DNA of 64,000 bases, from NCBI RefSeq assembly GCF_900115755.1, contig NZ_FOXQ01000017.1, forward strand, positions 1-64,000, given 5' to 3'. Below, one piece after another: positions 1 through 6,614 of the stretch. The notes beneath the pieces were generated by a model. The model was given only the letters and a program-made list of their open reading frames with translations. It did not search any database and was not told the DNA's origin. The position numbers and the translations under genes were made by a program. Every line of letters begins with the position of its first letter. Within the stretch, counting starts at the first letter, position 1. Source of the DNA: Parafilimonas terrae. Its GTDB lineage: Bacteria > Bacteroidota > Bacteroidia > Chitinophagales > Chitinophagaceae.

Positions 1-1
1 G

Positions 2-874
2 CGCAGGACTGAATGTGCTTTTTTTCATTTCTTACGTTTTAAAATTAAACTTTACTGTCTACTTTCAAAACGTACTGTTTTTGGGGAAGCTTACAATACT
101 ATTGCCACATACAACCTTATTCTTGAACAATATTTACAAAGACAAGACACCGCAAAAAGAGAGCAACTTTTCGGACTTGCATTTAGGGACGGAGCATCTT
201 TTAATTGTTGGAGAGGTTATCAAGCAATCTATAAAATTGAGAACGACAGCTTATTCCTTGTTGACATCATAAATTGTGGCGAATTAAGAAATGGAAAAAT
301 TGATAAAGCTCAATCTGTTGACAAAATCAAATCCATTTTTGGGGACAAGTTCAAAAACGAAAAAGTTTTTATTGATTGGTTTGACGGCTACGTAAACTTT
401 CCTTTGACCGATAAAGTATTGAGGTGGGATGGTGTTTTTTACAAAATATTTGAGCGAGAAAAAGTTATTACCATTTCAAATGGACTTGTTGGAAAAATAG
501 AAGATTTTGACAACTATATTGACGACAAAAAAAGAATTGACAGACGAGATAAAAGTAAGGTTTCTAACATCTTATTCAAAAAACTCAAAAAAACAAAATG
601 GAAAAACAAAAGTGATTATGACTGTGGCGAAAAGTATTTAGTGACAATAGACGAAAACGGAAGCGTATCGAAGGTTAGAATGCTTTATACTGACGAGGAA
701 ATTGAAAAGTATTACGAGAAAGACGAGTATAATTTTTGCATCAACAAAATGTTCAACGCTTTGAAAGATTTAAAATTTGATATTATCAAAGACAAAGGGA
801 AACCAATATCAGAGGAAATTTACATTGAAACTTGGATTGAGGACAACGGGAAAATTAAAAATTGGACACATTAA
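2..874 (+). CDS. Hypothetical protein, 5' end cut by window edge
   Basis: The reading frame is open from base 2 to the stop at 872-874, about 290 codons, so the gene starts outside the window. A TTG at 404 is only an internal leucine codon. The N-terminal half contains the stretch LFGLAFRDGASFNCWRGYQA and the C-terminal half is rich in Lys, Asp and Glu, with a segment YLVTIDENGSVSKVRMLYTD. I do not recognise the family. There is no signal peptide or membrane segment in the visible part. Codon use is markedly AT-rich (AAA, GAC, TTT runs) compared with the permease 1.2 kb downstream, which suggests recent acquisition. An attC-like palindrome follows the stop by 12 bases. Confidence 0.6.
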   Translation, partial: RRTECAFFHFLRFKIKLYCLLSKRTVFGEAYNTIATYNLILEQYLQRQDTAKREQLFGLAFRDGASFNCWRGYQAIYKIENDSLFLVDIINCGELRNGKIDKAQSVDKIKSIFGDKFKNEKVFIDWFDGYVNFPLTDKVLRWDGVFYKIFEREKVITISNGLVGKIEDFDNYIDDKKRIDRRDKSKVSNILFKKLKKTKWKNKSDYDCGEKYLVTIDENGSVSKVRMLYTDEEIEKYYEKDEYNFCINKMFNALKDLKFDIIKDKGKPISEEIYIETWIEDNGKIKNWTH

Positions 875-886
875 AAGCACATACCG

Positions 887-946
887 CCAATAACTAAGCT
901 TTCGTTGCGTCCGCAGGACGAACAATGAAAGCGCTGTTGAACGGAA
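887..946. other. attC-like imperfect palindrome
   Basis: Positions 897-912 pair with 916-935 around a three-base loop, with two small bulges of extra bases on the right arm. The left side begins with TAAC (891-894) and the right side carries GTTGAAC (936-942), which fits the integron R' core GTTRRRY. The left R'' core is poor beyond TAAC. It lies just after the stop of a compositionally distinct ORF, the position of an attC site in a gene cassette. It could equally be a terminator-like or REP-like hairpin. Confidence 0.35.
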
Positions 947-1122
947 CCTACGGTTGCCGGTGTTGCCTTATGGAGTTGCCGATTTGCGGGGCGCATAAAG
1001 ATTTAGCGAACAGAATGAAGAGGAAGAGGAAAAGAATAAAATTCGTTTTCATTAAAATAGTTTTAAAACCCTTTTCGATTTATCTTTTGAAAGCAGTTGC
1101 ATTTAACAGTAAATAAACCTCT

Positions 1123-1150
1123 CCTGCCGGACAGGTTTGTTTACGGCAGG
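1123..1150. repeat. Inverted repeat, 7-bp stem
   Basis: CCTGCCG (1123-1129) is complementary to CGGCAGG (1144-1150) across a 14-base loop. It resembles the short GC-rich palindromes scattered in Bacteroidota spacers. No T-run follows, so it is not a clear terminator. No second copy was noticed in the window. Confidence 0.4.
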
Positions 1151-1203
1151 CATATACATGTTGCAATTTCCTATTTTTAATTTTCATTCAGAGTGCTCTT
1201 TTT

Positions 1204-1223
1204 AAAAAGAGGCTGCCTCTTTT
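1204..1223. terminator. Candidate bidirectional terminator hairpin
   Basis: AAAAGAGGC and GCCTCTTTT form a perfect inverted repeat around a single base, so both strands end in a short T-run. It lies in the gap between the partial ORF at the left edge and the lipoprotein at 1360. The rest of 875-1359 holds the attC-like palindrome and the inverted repeat at 1123; no gene is convincing there. Confidence 0.4.
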
Positions 1224-1359
1224 ACAAATTGTTTTATCGGCCCCTTCTGGCAAGCCTACATAGTCAATAATTAAATTGAAGGGATTTAGAGAGCCTTACT
1301 TTTTACTTGCTTTTTACAACGGTTTAATCTTTTAAACAGTCTTTATATAAAATATAATT

Positions 1360-1761
1360 ATGAAATCCCGGGTTCTTATTACTATAGCATCGCTTGCAAT
1401 AATTGTAACTGCCTGCCATAAAAATGTTTCTTCAGCAGATGCTTTACAAGGGCGCTGGGAATTGCGATCTGTTTATGGCGGTTACGGTTCCGGGGGAGGC
1501 AATTATGAACCTGGTAACGGGAACATATATTTTTTTACTTCAGACAAATATCGCCACTATGTAAATAATGTATTGAATGATAGCGGCAGTTACAGCATTA
1601 CAAAAGGGAAAAATCCTGATACGGGAGAAAGTATAGATGCCATATTGTTTGATTTCCGTTACACCGTTCCTTGTTCAATCAGCCATAATAATCTAAAACT
1701 GTATTACGGCTCCATACCGGCTGATGGCAGTATTGCCACCTATGAACGTATTAACGATTGA
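1360..1761 (+). CDS. Lipocalin-like lipoprotein
   Basis: The 133-residue product starts with a type II signal peptide ending at the lipobox IVTAC, so Cys19 would be lipidated. After it comes the ALQGRWELRSVYGG segment, where a GxW-type strand opens many small lipocalin-like Bacteroidota lipoproteins. The remainder is predicted beta-rich (IYFFTSDKYRHYV, GSYSITKG, ILFDFRYTV). This suggests a single small beta-barrel or calycin fold on the outer membrane or periplasmic face. The ligand is unknown. It stands alone with its own upstream spacer. The family assignment rests on pattern only. Confidence 0.75.
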   Translation: MKSRVLITIASLAIIVTACHKNVSSADALQGRWELRSVYGGYGSGGGNYEPGNGNIYFFTSDKYRHYVNNVLNDSGSYSITKGKNPDTGESIDAILFDFRYTVPCSISHNNLKLYYGSIPADGSIATYERIND

Positions 1762-1928
1762 ATTAACAGTGCAGATCACCACATGAAATAAAGCACCTGT
1801 AAGCACTGAATACTGTTCAATAATATTGGCTATTGCATGTATAAATTTTTCACAGCATCTTTGCCGGGTTCAGTCATGCTGCAAATTTTTCCGGTTTTAA
1901 AACGCAGCTTCAAAACAATAAACCATAC

Positions 1929-2078
1929 ATGCATTCAAGAAGGAAGATTGGTTTTTTAATGCTCATCGTTATTGGTGTTGTAATTGGCTTTGCCATTAAA
2001 AATGTAAAGATCGGTTTGATCATCGGGCTTATACTCGGCCTTTTTGCAGGCAGCCTGGGCAGCAAAACCAAAGAATAG
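1929..2078 (+). CDS. Small membrane protein, 49 residues
   Basis: A short frame begins at ATG 1929 and ends at TAG 2076-2078. The product has a basic N-terminus (MHSRRKIGFL), then two closely spaced hydrophobic stretches (LIVIGVVIGFAI and IGLIIGLILGLFAG) separated by KNVK, and ends in a polar GSKTKE tail. This is a two-helix hairpin membrane protein. An internal ATG at 1953 would remove the basic head. It ends 52 bases before the permease start, so the two may be cotranscribed. Function is unknown. Small proteins with this glycine-rich pattern are common in Bacteroidota but uncharacterised. Confidence 0.55.
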   Translation: MHSRRKIGFLMLIVIGVVIGFAIKNVKIGLIIGLILGLFAGSLGSKTKE

Positions 2079-2130
2079 GTTTACTTTAATAATTGTCAAT
2101 TCCTTATTTTCACCGTACAAAATCAATTGC

Positions 2131-3867
2131 ATGAGCCATCCGCTTTTCCGTACAAAAAAGATTGACAAAATTTTGCACGATGCCAAAACCATGGCCGACG
2201 ATCATCATGGCGGTGCAGGCCTAAAGCGGGTGCTCACCATGCGCGACCTTACTTTTTTTGGTATTGCAGCCATTATTGGCGCCGGCAGTTTCAGCAGTTT
2301 GGGCATGGCGGTTTTTTCGGGCGGGCCGGGCGTTGTAGTGCTTTTTATTATCTGCGGTATTGCCTGCGGTTTTACGGCTTTATGTTATTCTGAATTTGCA
2401 AGCCGCATACCTGTTGCCGGCAGCGCTTACACGTATGCTTATGCGTCCTTCGGTGAACTATTTGCCTGGATAATAGGCTGGGCTTTAATTATGGAATATT
2501 CCATCGGCAATATCTATGTAGCTTTTTCATGGAGCGATTATTTTACCAGCTTTCTTCATAAAATAAATATTCATATCCCGGATTATTTAACCTGCAGCTA
2601 CAGGGAAGCGCATAATATAGCCATAGCTACTGCAAATAACCCTGGCCAGGCAACCGGCTCCACCAAAGAATTATTGAATGCATGGAATACCGCACCGGTT
2701 ATTGCCGGGTTAAGAATAATTTTCGACCTGCCCGCCATCATTATCAACCTGCTGATAACATGCCTGGTGTATCGCGGTATAAAAGAAAGCCGCAACTTCA
2801 GCAACGCAATGGTGGTGCTTAAACTCTCTATTGTATTACTGGTGATTATGGTGGGCGGTTATATGATATTTCATGATGATCTTACTGCCAACTGGCACCC
2901 GGTAAACAGCGAAGGCGTACATGCATTTATGCCAAATGGTTTCAGCGGTGTAATGGCTGCCGTGAGCGGTGTTTTCTTTGCCTATATTGGTTTTGATGCC
3001 GTAAGTGTGCTGGCTGAAGAAAGTAAAAACCCGCAACGCGATTTGCCCCGCGGTATGATACTCTCTTTAATTATTTGCACAACTATTTATATCGTGCTTG
3101 CATTGGTGCTCACCGGAACTGTGGTGTATTCAAAATTTGAAAATGTGGGTGATCCGCTGGCTTATATTTTTGAACCGCAAAACCTTAATATCGGCTGGAT
3201 GCAGATGCTTGTTGCAATTTGTGCAGTAATTGCCATGACGAGTGTATTGCTTGTATTCCAGATGGGGCAGCCGAGAATTTGGATGAGCATGAGCCGTGAT
3301 GGTTTATTGCCGCCGGTATTTCAAAAAATACACCCAAAATATAAAACACCTTCATTCGCCACCATTTTAACCGGCGTAGCTGTGGGCGCTCCTATTTTAT
3401 TTACTGATAAAGATTTTGTGCTCGATTTTACCAGCATCGCCACCTTGTTTGCATTTGTTTTGGTTTGCGGTGGCGTATTACTGATCCCTGTGAAAGAAAA
3501 GTTGCCGGGCAAATTCAATATGCCATATATCAATTCAAAAATTTTATTCCCGCTGATTGTTGCAGCCGCTATAATTATTGCGCATTTTGCAGCGGATAAT
3601 TATTTCACCCAGCTTTTTAATATAACAGAAGACAATGCTTCATTCAATATTTCAAGCATTGTTTTTTGGTGTATTATGATAGTACTTGCCATTGTAAGTT
3701 TTTTCAAAAACTGGTCGCTTATTCCCCTGCTTGGGTTATCCACCTGCATGTACCTGCTTACCGGCATGACGGGCATGAACTGGGCGTGGTTTGGCGGATG
3801 GCTCGCCATTGGCCTTATTATTTATTTTTCTTACGGTTACCGCAAAAGCAGGCTTGCTGCCGCCTAA
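2131..3867 (+). CDS. APC-family amino-acid permease
   Basis: The 578-residue product is a polytopic inner-membrane transporter of the amino acid-polyamine-organocation superfamily, closest in pattern to the cationic amino-acid transporter (CAT/YfnA) group. Near residues 38-60 it shows TFFGIAAIIGAGSFSSLGMA, matching the substrate-binding GxGxIGxGxF region of helix 1. About 12 to 14 hydrophobic segments follow, with MGQPRIWMSMSRDGLLP typical of the helix 8-9 region. I chose ATG 2131 (MSHPLFRTKK) because the open frame upstream overlaps the small membrane gene and gives no transporter-like sequence. Substrate cannot be fixed from sequence; amino-acid/proton symport is the family role. Confidence 0.9.
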   Translation: MSHPLFRTKKIDKILHDAKTMADDHHGGAGLKRVLTMRDLTFFGIAAIIGAGSFSSLGMAVFSGGPGVVVLFIICGIACGFTALCYSEFASRIPVAGSAYTYAYASFGELFAWIIGWALIMEYSIGNIYVAFSWSDYFTSFLHKINIHIPDYLTCSYREAHNIAIATANNPGQATGSTKELLNAWNTAPVIAGLRIIFDLPAIIINLLITCLVYRGIKESRNFSNAMVVLKLSIVLLVIMVGGYMIFHDDLTANWHPVNSEGVHAFMPNGFSGVMAAVSGVFFAYIGFDAVSVLAEESKNPQRDLPRGMILSLIICTTIYIVLALVLTGTVVYSKFENVGDPLAYIFEPQNLNIGWMQMLVAICAVIAMTSVLLVFQMGQPRIWMSMSRDGLLPPVFQKIHPKYKTPSFATILTGVAVGAPILFTDKDFVLDFTSIATLFAFVLVCGGVLLIPVKEKLPGKFNMPYINSKILFPLIVAAAIIIAHFAADNYFTQLFNITEDNASFNISSIVFWCIMIVLAIVSFFKNWSLIPLLGLSTCMYLLTGMTGMNWAWFGGWLAIGLIIYFSYGYRKSRLAAA

Positions 3868-3881
3868 CAGGCTTTTTTTTT
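3862..3881 (+). terminator. Terminator of the permease
   Basis: A short stem GCC/GGC overlaps the stop codon and is followed by nine T. The stem is weak, but the position at the end of the transporter gene is right. Confidence 0.45.
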
Positions 3882-3984
3882 ATTAAATTCTTGATAAAAA
3901 TTTTTCAGATATGTGTTTCCATACATCTGAAAACACCGTTTAATAAGCAACTTCAACCATTTAATAATTACATTTTATACTTGC

Positions 3985-4104
3985 CTCAGGCGTATGATAG
4001 ATTTACAGCAAACTTATTCTGCGCTGGAAAGTATGGTCCGTTGCTAACAATACAAGTCCGCCCTTGCAGAAAACTAAATGCCGGTTTTACACCGGCTTTT
4101 TTTT
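3985..4104 (+). ncRNA. Candidate small RNA ending in a strong terminator
   Basis: A strong intrinsic terminator on the plus strand (4080-4104) has no coding sequence directly upstream; the permease ends over 200 bases earlier at its own T-run. A near-consensus -7 box TATACTTG lies at 3976-3983, giving a transcript of about 115 nt. Within it TTCTGC (near 4016) can pair with GCAGAA (near 4066), and AGCAA with TTGCT inside that. No start codon with a plausible frame is present. It could instead be the permease 3' UTR. No known RNA family was recognised. Confidence 0.3.
4080..4104 (+). terminator. Strong intrinsic terminator
   Basis: GCCGGT (4080-4085) pairs perfectly with ACCGGC (4091-4096) over a five-base loop and is followed by eight T. 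It ends 11 bases before the minus-strand PPTase stop, so it insulates that convergent gene. Confidence 0.8.
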
Positions 4105-4114
4105 GGTTCAGAAT

Positions 4115-4747
4115 TTATATAACCCAGCTTAATACAATCTCATCAAAAGTTTTGGCAATTATAGTTAAGTAAACAGGTTCGCTTTTTTTGAATACAAAGG
4201 GCAGCAATAAACGCTCCCCGTTTTTTTGAATGGGTTGAACAAGCTGCATATTCTCCCTGAAATCAACCTTGCCTAAACTATACCATTTAAACAAAGATTC
4301 TTTGGCGCTCCACAATACAGTTAACAGTTGACGGCTGACAGTTGACGGATTTTCTTCAATGGACAAAAACACCCACTCTCCCTCGTTTATAAACTTGTGT
4401 GCAACACGTTCAATTTTTTCTGTTGGAATTTCAATGTCAATTCCCACGCGATGTGTGGAGCTTACTATAGCAGCAGCATAATTACCGCAATGCGAAATAG
4501 AAAAATGATAACGGTCGCCAGGTAAATAAGGCTTCTTTGTATCGGCAATTAAAATTTCAGAATATGGAAAATCAGGAAATAAATACTGAAGCAAATATCT
4601 TCCCGCCAAATGCTGCAAACGTTTATGCGGGTGTGTTATGCTTTTTTGCAGCGGAACTTTTGCAAGAAAAAAATCTTCTCCCTCTTCAATATGCCAGATT
4701 CCAAGCTTTGTGGTTTCATTTATGGTATGCTGATAAAATAAAGGCAC
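4115..4747 (-). CDS. 4'-phosphopantetheinyl transferase, Sfp type
   Basis: The 210-residue enzyme would transfer phosphopantetheine from CoA to the serine of carrier proteins. The family signatures are present: GIDIE at 102-106 with the Mg-binding Asp104 and Glu106, and WSAKESLFK at 146-154 with the second acidic residue. A SISHCGN segment near 83-89 matches the conserved SxSH. It is the only PPTase in the window and could activate the ACP at 44.7 kb. A copy of a dispersed spacer repeat (4323-4349) lies in frame and encodes residues of about 134-143, immediately before the WSAKE motif; see findings. The enzyme otherwise looks intact. Confidence 0.9.
   Translation of the reverse strand: MPLFYQHTINETTKLGIWHIEEGEDFFLAKVPLQKSITHPHKRLQHLAGRYLLQYLFPDFPYSEILIADTKKPYLPGDRYHFSISHCGNYAAAIVSSTHRVGIDIEIPTEKIERVAHKFINEGEWVFLSIEENPSTVSRQLLTVLWSAKESLFKWYSLGKVDFRENMQLVQPIQKNGERLLLPFVFKKSEPVYLTIIAKTFDEIVLSWVI
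4323..4349. repeat. GTTGACGG-type spacer repeat inside a gene
   Basis: The plus strand reads AACAGTTGACGG followed by CTGACAGTTGACGGA. The same words occur in spacers near 5391, 10919, 34186 and 40190. Here it is in frame within the PPTase gene. Confidence 0.6.
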
Positions 4748-4820
4748 AGGCGAATTTCTGATTTTTTAATTCCGGATGTGAAATTTGATAACAACATAGC
4801 CGATTGGCAATGCCGTTTAA

Positions 4821-5354
4821 TTAAACTTCATTTCCCGTCTCTTCCTTTTCGTTTTGCCATTCTTTATGGTTAACCATTATCTCTATCTTCTTTCTGCAAC
4901 GTTCAATGTCTGCATGATAATCTTTTATTTTATCATCGTTCAGCGAATTAAGAATGGCTTTTTCAAAGTAATTGATTGCTGCATCAAAATTCATTTTCAG
5001 TTCTTCGGCAATGGCAAAGCGGTAATAAACCCACGACTTCTCAATGGTTGGAATAGTAAGGGATTTATCCAGGTGCTTTTTCAGTTCATCATATCGCTCC
5101 ATGTCAGTTAACAATACCGCATAATGAAAATACGGATGCGGGTAATTCGGTTCACTTCTTATGGCAGCACGAAAATGCATTTCCGCTTTTTTATAATCGT
5201 CAAACTGCGTTTTATAAATCCAGCCAAGTGAGTTATGTGTGGGCGCATGATTGGGCTCGTCATATAAAATGGTTTCATATTTGCGCAACGCATCCACGTG
5301 AGCGTTTTTCTTAATATCTGCTTCAGCTTCCAGGAATAATTCTTCTATATTCAT
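4821..5354 (-). CDS. TPR-repeat protein
   Basis: This 177-residue cytoplasmic protein has no signal peptide. It carries about three tetratricopeptide units between residues 15 and 150, visible as ALRKYETILYDEPNHAPTHN, KAEMHFRAAIRSEPNYPHPY and AINYFEKAILNSL. The C-terminus is highly charged (EWQNEKEETGNEV). TPR proteins act as protein-protein scaffolds, and no partner is evident. It sits just downstream of the deoxyhypusine-synthase-like gene on the same strand, with 50 bases between them that include a spacer repeat, so cotranscription is possible. Confidence 0.8.
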   Translation of the reverse strand: MNIEELFLEAEADIKKNAHVDALRKYETILYDEPNHAPTHNSLGWIYKTQFDDYKKAEMHFRAAIRSEPNYPHPYFHYAVLLTDMERYDELKKHLDKSLTIPTIEKSWVYYRFAIAEELKMNFDAAINYFEKAILNSLNDDKIKDYHADIERCRKKIEIMVNHKEWQNEKEETGNEV

Positions 5355-5404
5355 ACAGTCAGGTTTAAAAAGCTCTAAGTTTTATCTGTTAACCGTCAAC
5401 CGTT

Positions 5405-6379
5405 TTACCATCCTAATATCCACGCAAATATTAAAGGCGCAACAATGGTGGCATCGCTTTCCACAATAAACTTTGGCGTATGGATATCTAATTTGCCCCA
5501 GGTTATTTTTTCGTTTGGCACAGCGCCTGAATAAGAACCGTATGATGTGGTGCTGTCGCTTATCTGGCAGAAATAACTCCAGAAAGGCACATCGTGCCAT
5601 TCCAGGTCCTGGTACATCATCGGTACAACGCAAATGGGAAAATCTCCGGCAATACCGCCGCCTATCTGGAAGAAGCCAACGCCTTTACCGCCACTGTTGG
5701 CCCGGTACCATTCGGTTAAATACACCATGTATTCAATACCGGTTTTCACGGTGCTTGCCTTCAGTTCACTTTTTATAACATAGCTGGCAAAAATGTTGCC
5801 TGTTGTGCTGTCTTCCCATCCCGGCACAATGATGGGTATATTTTTTTCAGCAGCCGCTATAATCCAGCTATCCTTCCTGTCAATTTCAAAATACTGGTCA
5901 AGCTCGCCGCTTAAAACGGTTTTGTATAAAAATTCATGCGGAAAATAACGTTCCCCCTTTGCTTCTGCATCTTTCCATTGTTTCACAAGGTGCTTTTGCA
6001 AACGGCGAAAAGCTTCTTCTTCGGGAATACAGGTATCTGTTACGCGATTGTAATGATTTTCCAGCAAATCCCATTCTTCCTGCGGCGTTAAATCGCGGTA
6101 ATTGGGCACGCGTTTATAACTGTTATGCGCCACAAGGTTCATCACATCTTCTTCCAGGTTAGCACCGGTGCAACTGATAATATCAATCTTTCCCTGCCGT
6201 ATCATTTCAGCCAGAGAAATGCCAAGTTCGGCAGTGCTCATGGCGCCGGCAAGCGTAACCATCATTTTACCACCTTCGTTTAAATGTGTCTCATAACCTT
6301 TTGCTGCATCCATTAAAGCGGCTGCATTAAAATGGCGGTAGTGATGCTGTATAAATTGCGAAACAGGTCCTTTATTCAT
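5405..6379 (-). CDS. Deoxyhypusine synthase-like protein
   Basis: The 324-residue product belongs to the deoxyhypusine synthase fold family, NAD-dependent enzymes that transfer the aminobutyl group of spermidine. Visible motifs are the TLAGAMSTAELG segment (42-53), ISCTGANLEED (68-78), VPGWEDSTTGN (185-194), IGGGIAGDFP (239-248) and TWGKL (293-297), where Lys296 aligns with the catalytic lysine of the eukaryotic enzyme. Bacteria lack eIF5A, so the substrate is uncertain. Bacterial relatives have been linked to homospermidine-type polyamine synthesis. Length is slightly under the eukaryotic enzyme. It probably has its own promoter (6398-6405). Confidence 0.85.
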   Translation of the reverse strand: MNKGPVSQFIQHHYRHFNAAALMDAAKGYETHLNEGGKMMVTLAGAMSTAELGISLAEMIRQGKIDIISCTGANLEEDVMNLVAHNSYKRVPNYRDLTPQEEWDLLENHYNRVTDTCIPEEEAFRRLQKHLVKQWKDAEAKGERYFPHEFLYKTVLSGELDQYFEIDRKDSWIIAAAEKNIPIIVPGWEDSTTGNIFASYVIKSELKASTVKTGIEYMVYLTEWYRANSGGKGVGFFQIGGGIAGDFPICVVPMMYQDLEWHDVPFWSYFCQISDSTTSYGSYSGAVPNEKITWGKLDIHTPKFIVESDATIVAPLIFAWILGW

Positions 6380-6397
6380 CTTTAAAATTTAAGAAAG

Positions 6398-6405
6398 CAA
6401 AAGTA
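6398..6405 (-). promoter_or_regulatory. Candidate Bacteroidota -7 promoter box
   Basis: The minus strand reads TACTTTTG, an exact match to TAnnTTTG, 18 bases before the start codon of the deoxyhypusine synthase-like gene. No good -33 TTTG is spaced correctly, so support is partial. Confidence 0.35.
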
Positions 6406-6614
6406 ATTTTTTACAAAGAAGTATGCGTTAAAGATGAGAATTTTAAATATACTGCTTCATTGAGAATCAGATTAAATACGCTGTTATCCACATACCGGGC
6501 AGAATTAATTATATCAATCATTCTTTTGTGCAAAATTTTTGCTTTCATTCACCTTGTTTATCATTTTCTTATTATAAAATTTGCAGCAGAACATAAAGTA
6601 TCTACCAATAATAC

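Noticed and set aside
404-874. A TTG start at 404 for the left-edge gene
   Set aside because: The frame is open without a stop from base 2, so the TTG is an internal codon.
925-1116. A 63-codon frame after the left-edge ORF
   Set aside because: It starts inside the attC-like palindrome, has no family resemblance and runs on low-complexity basic text. It is not supported as a gene.
3666-4172. A 168-codon frame overlapping the permease end and the PPTase
   Set aside because: It overlaps two well-supported genes and spans two terminators.
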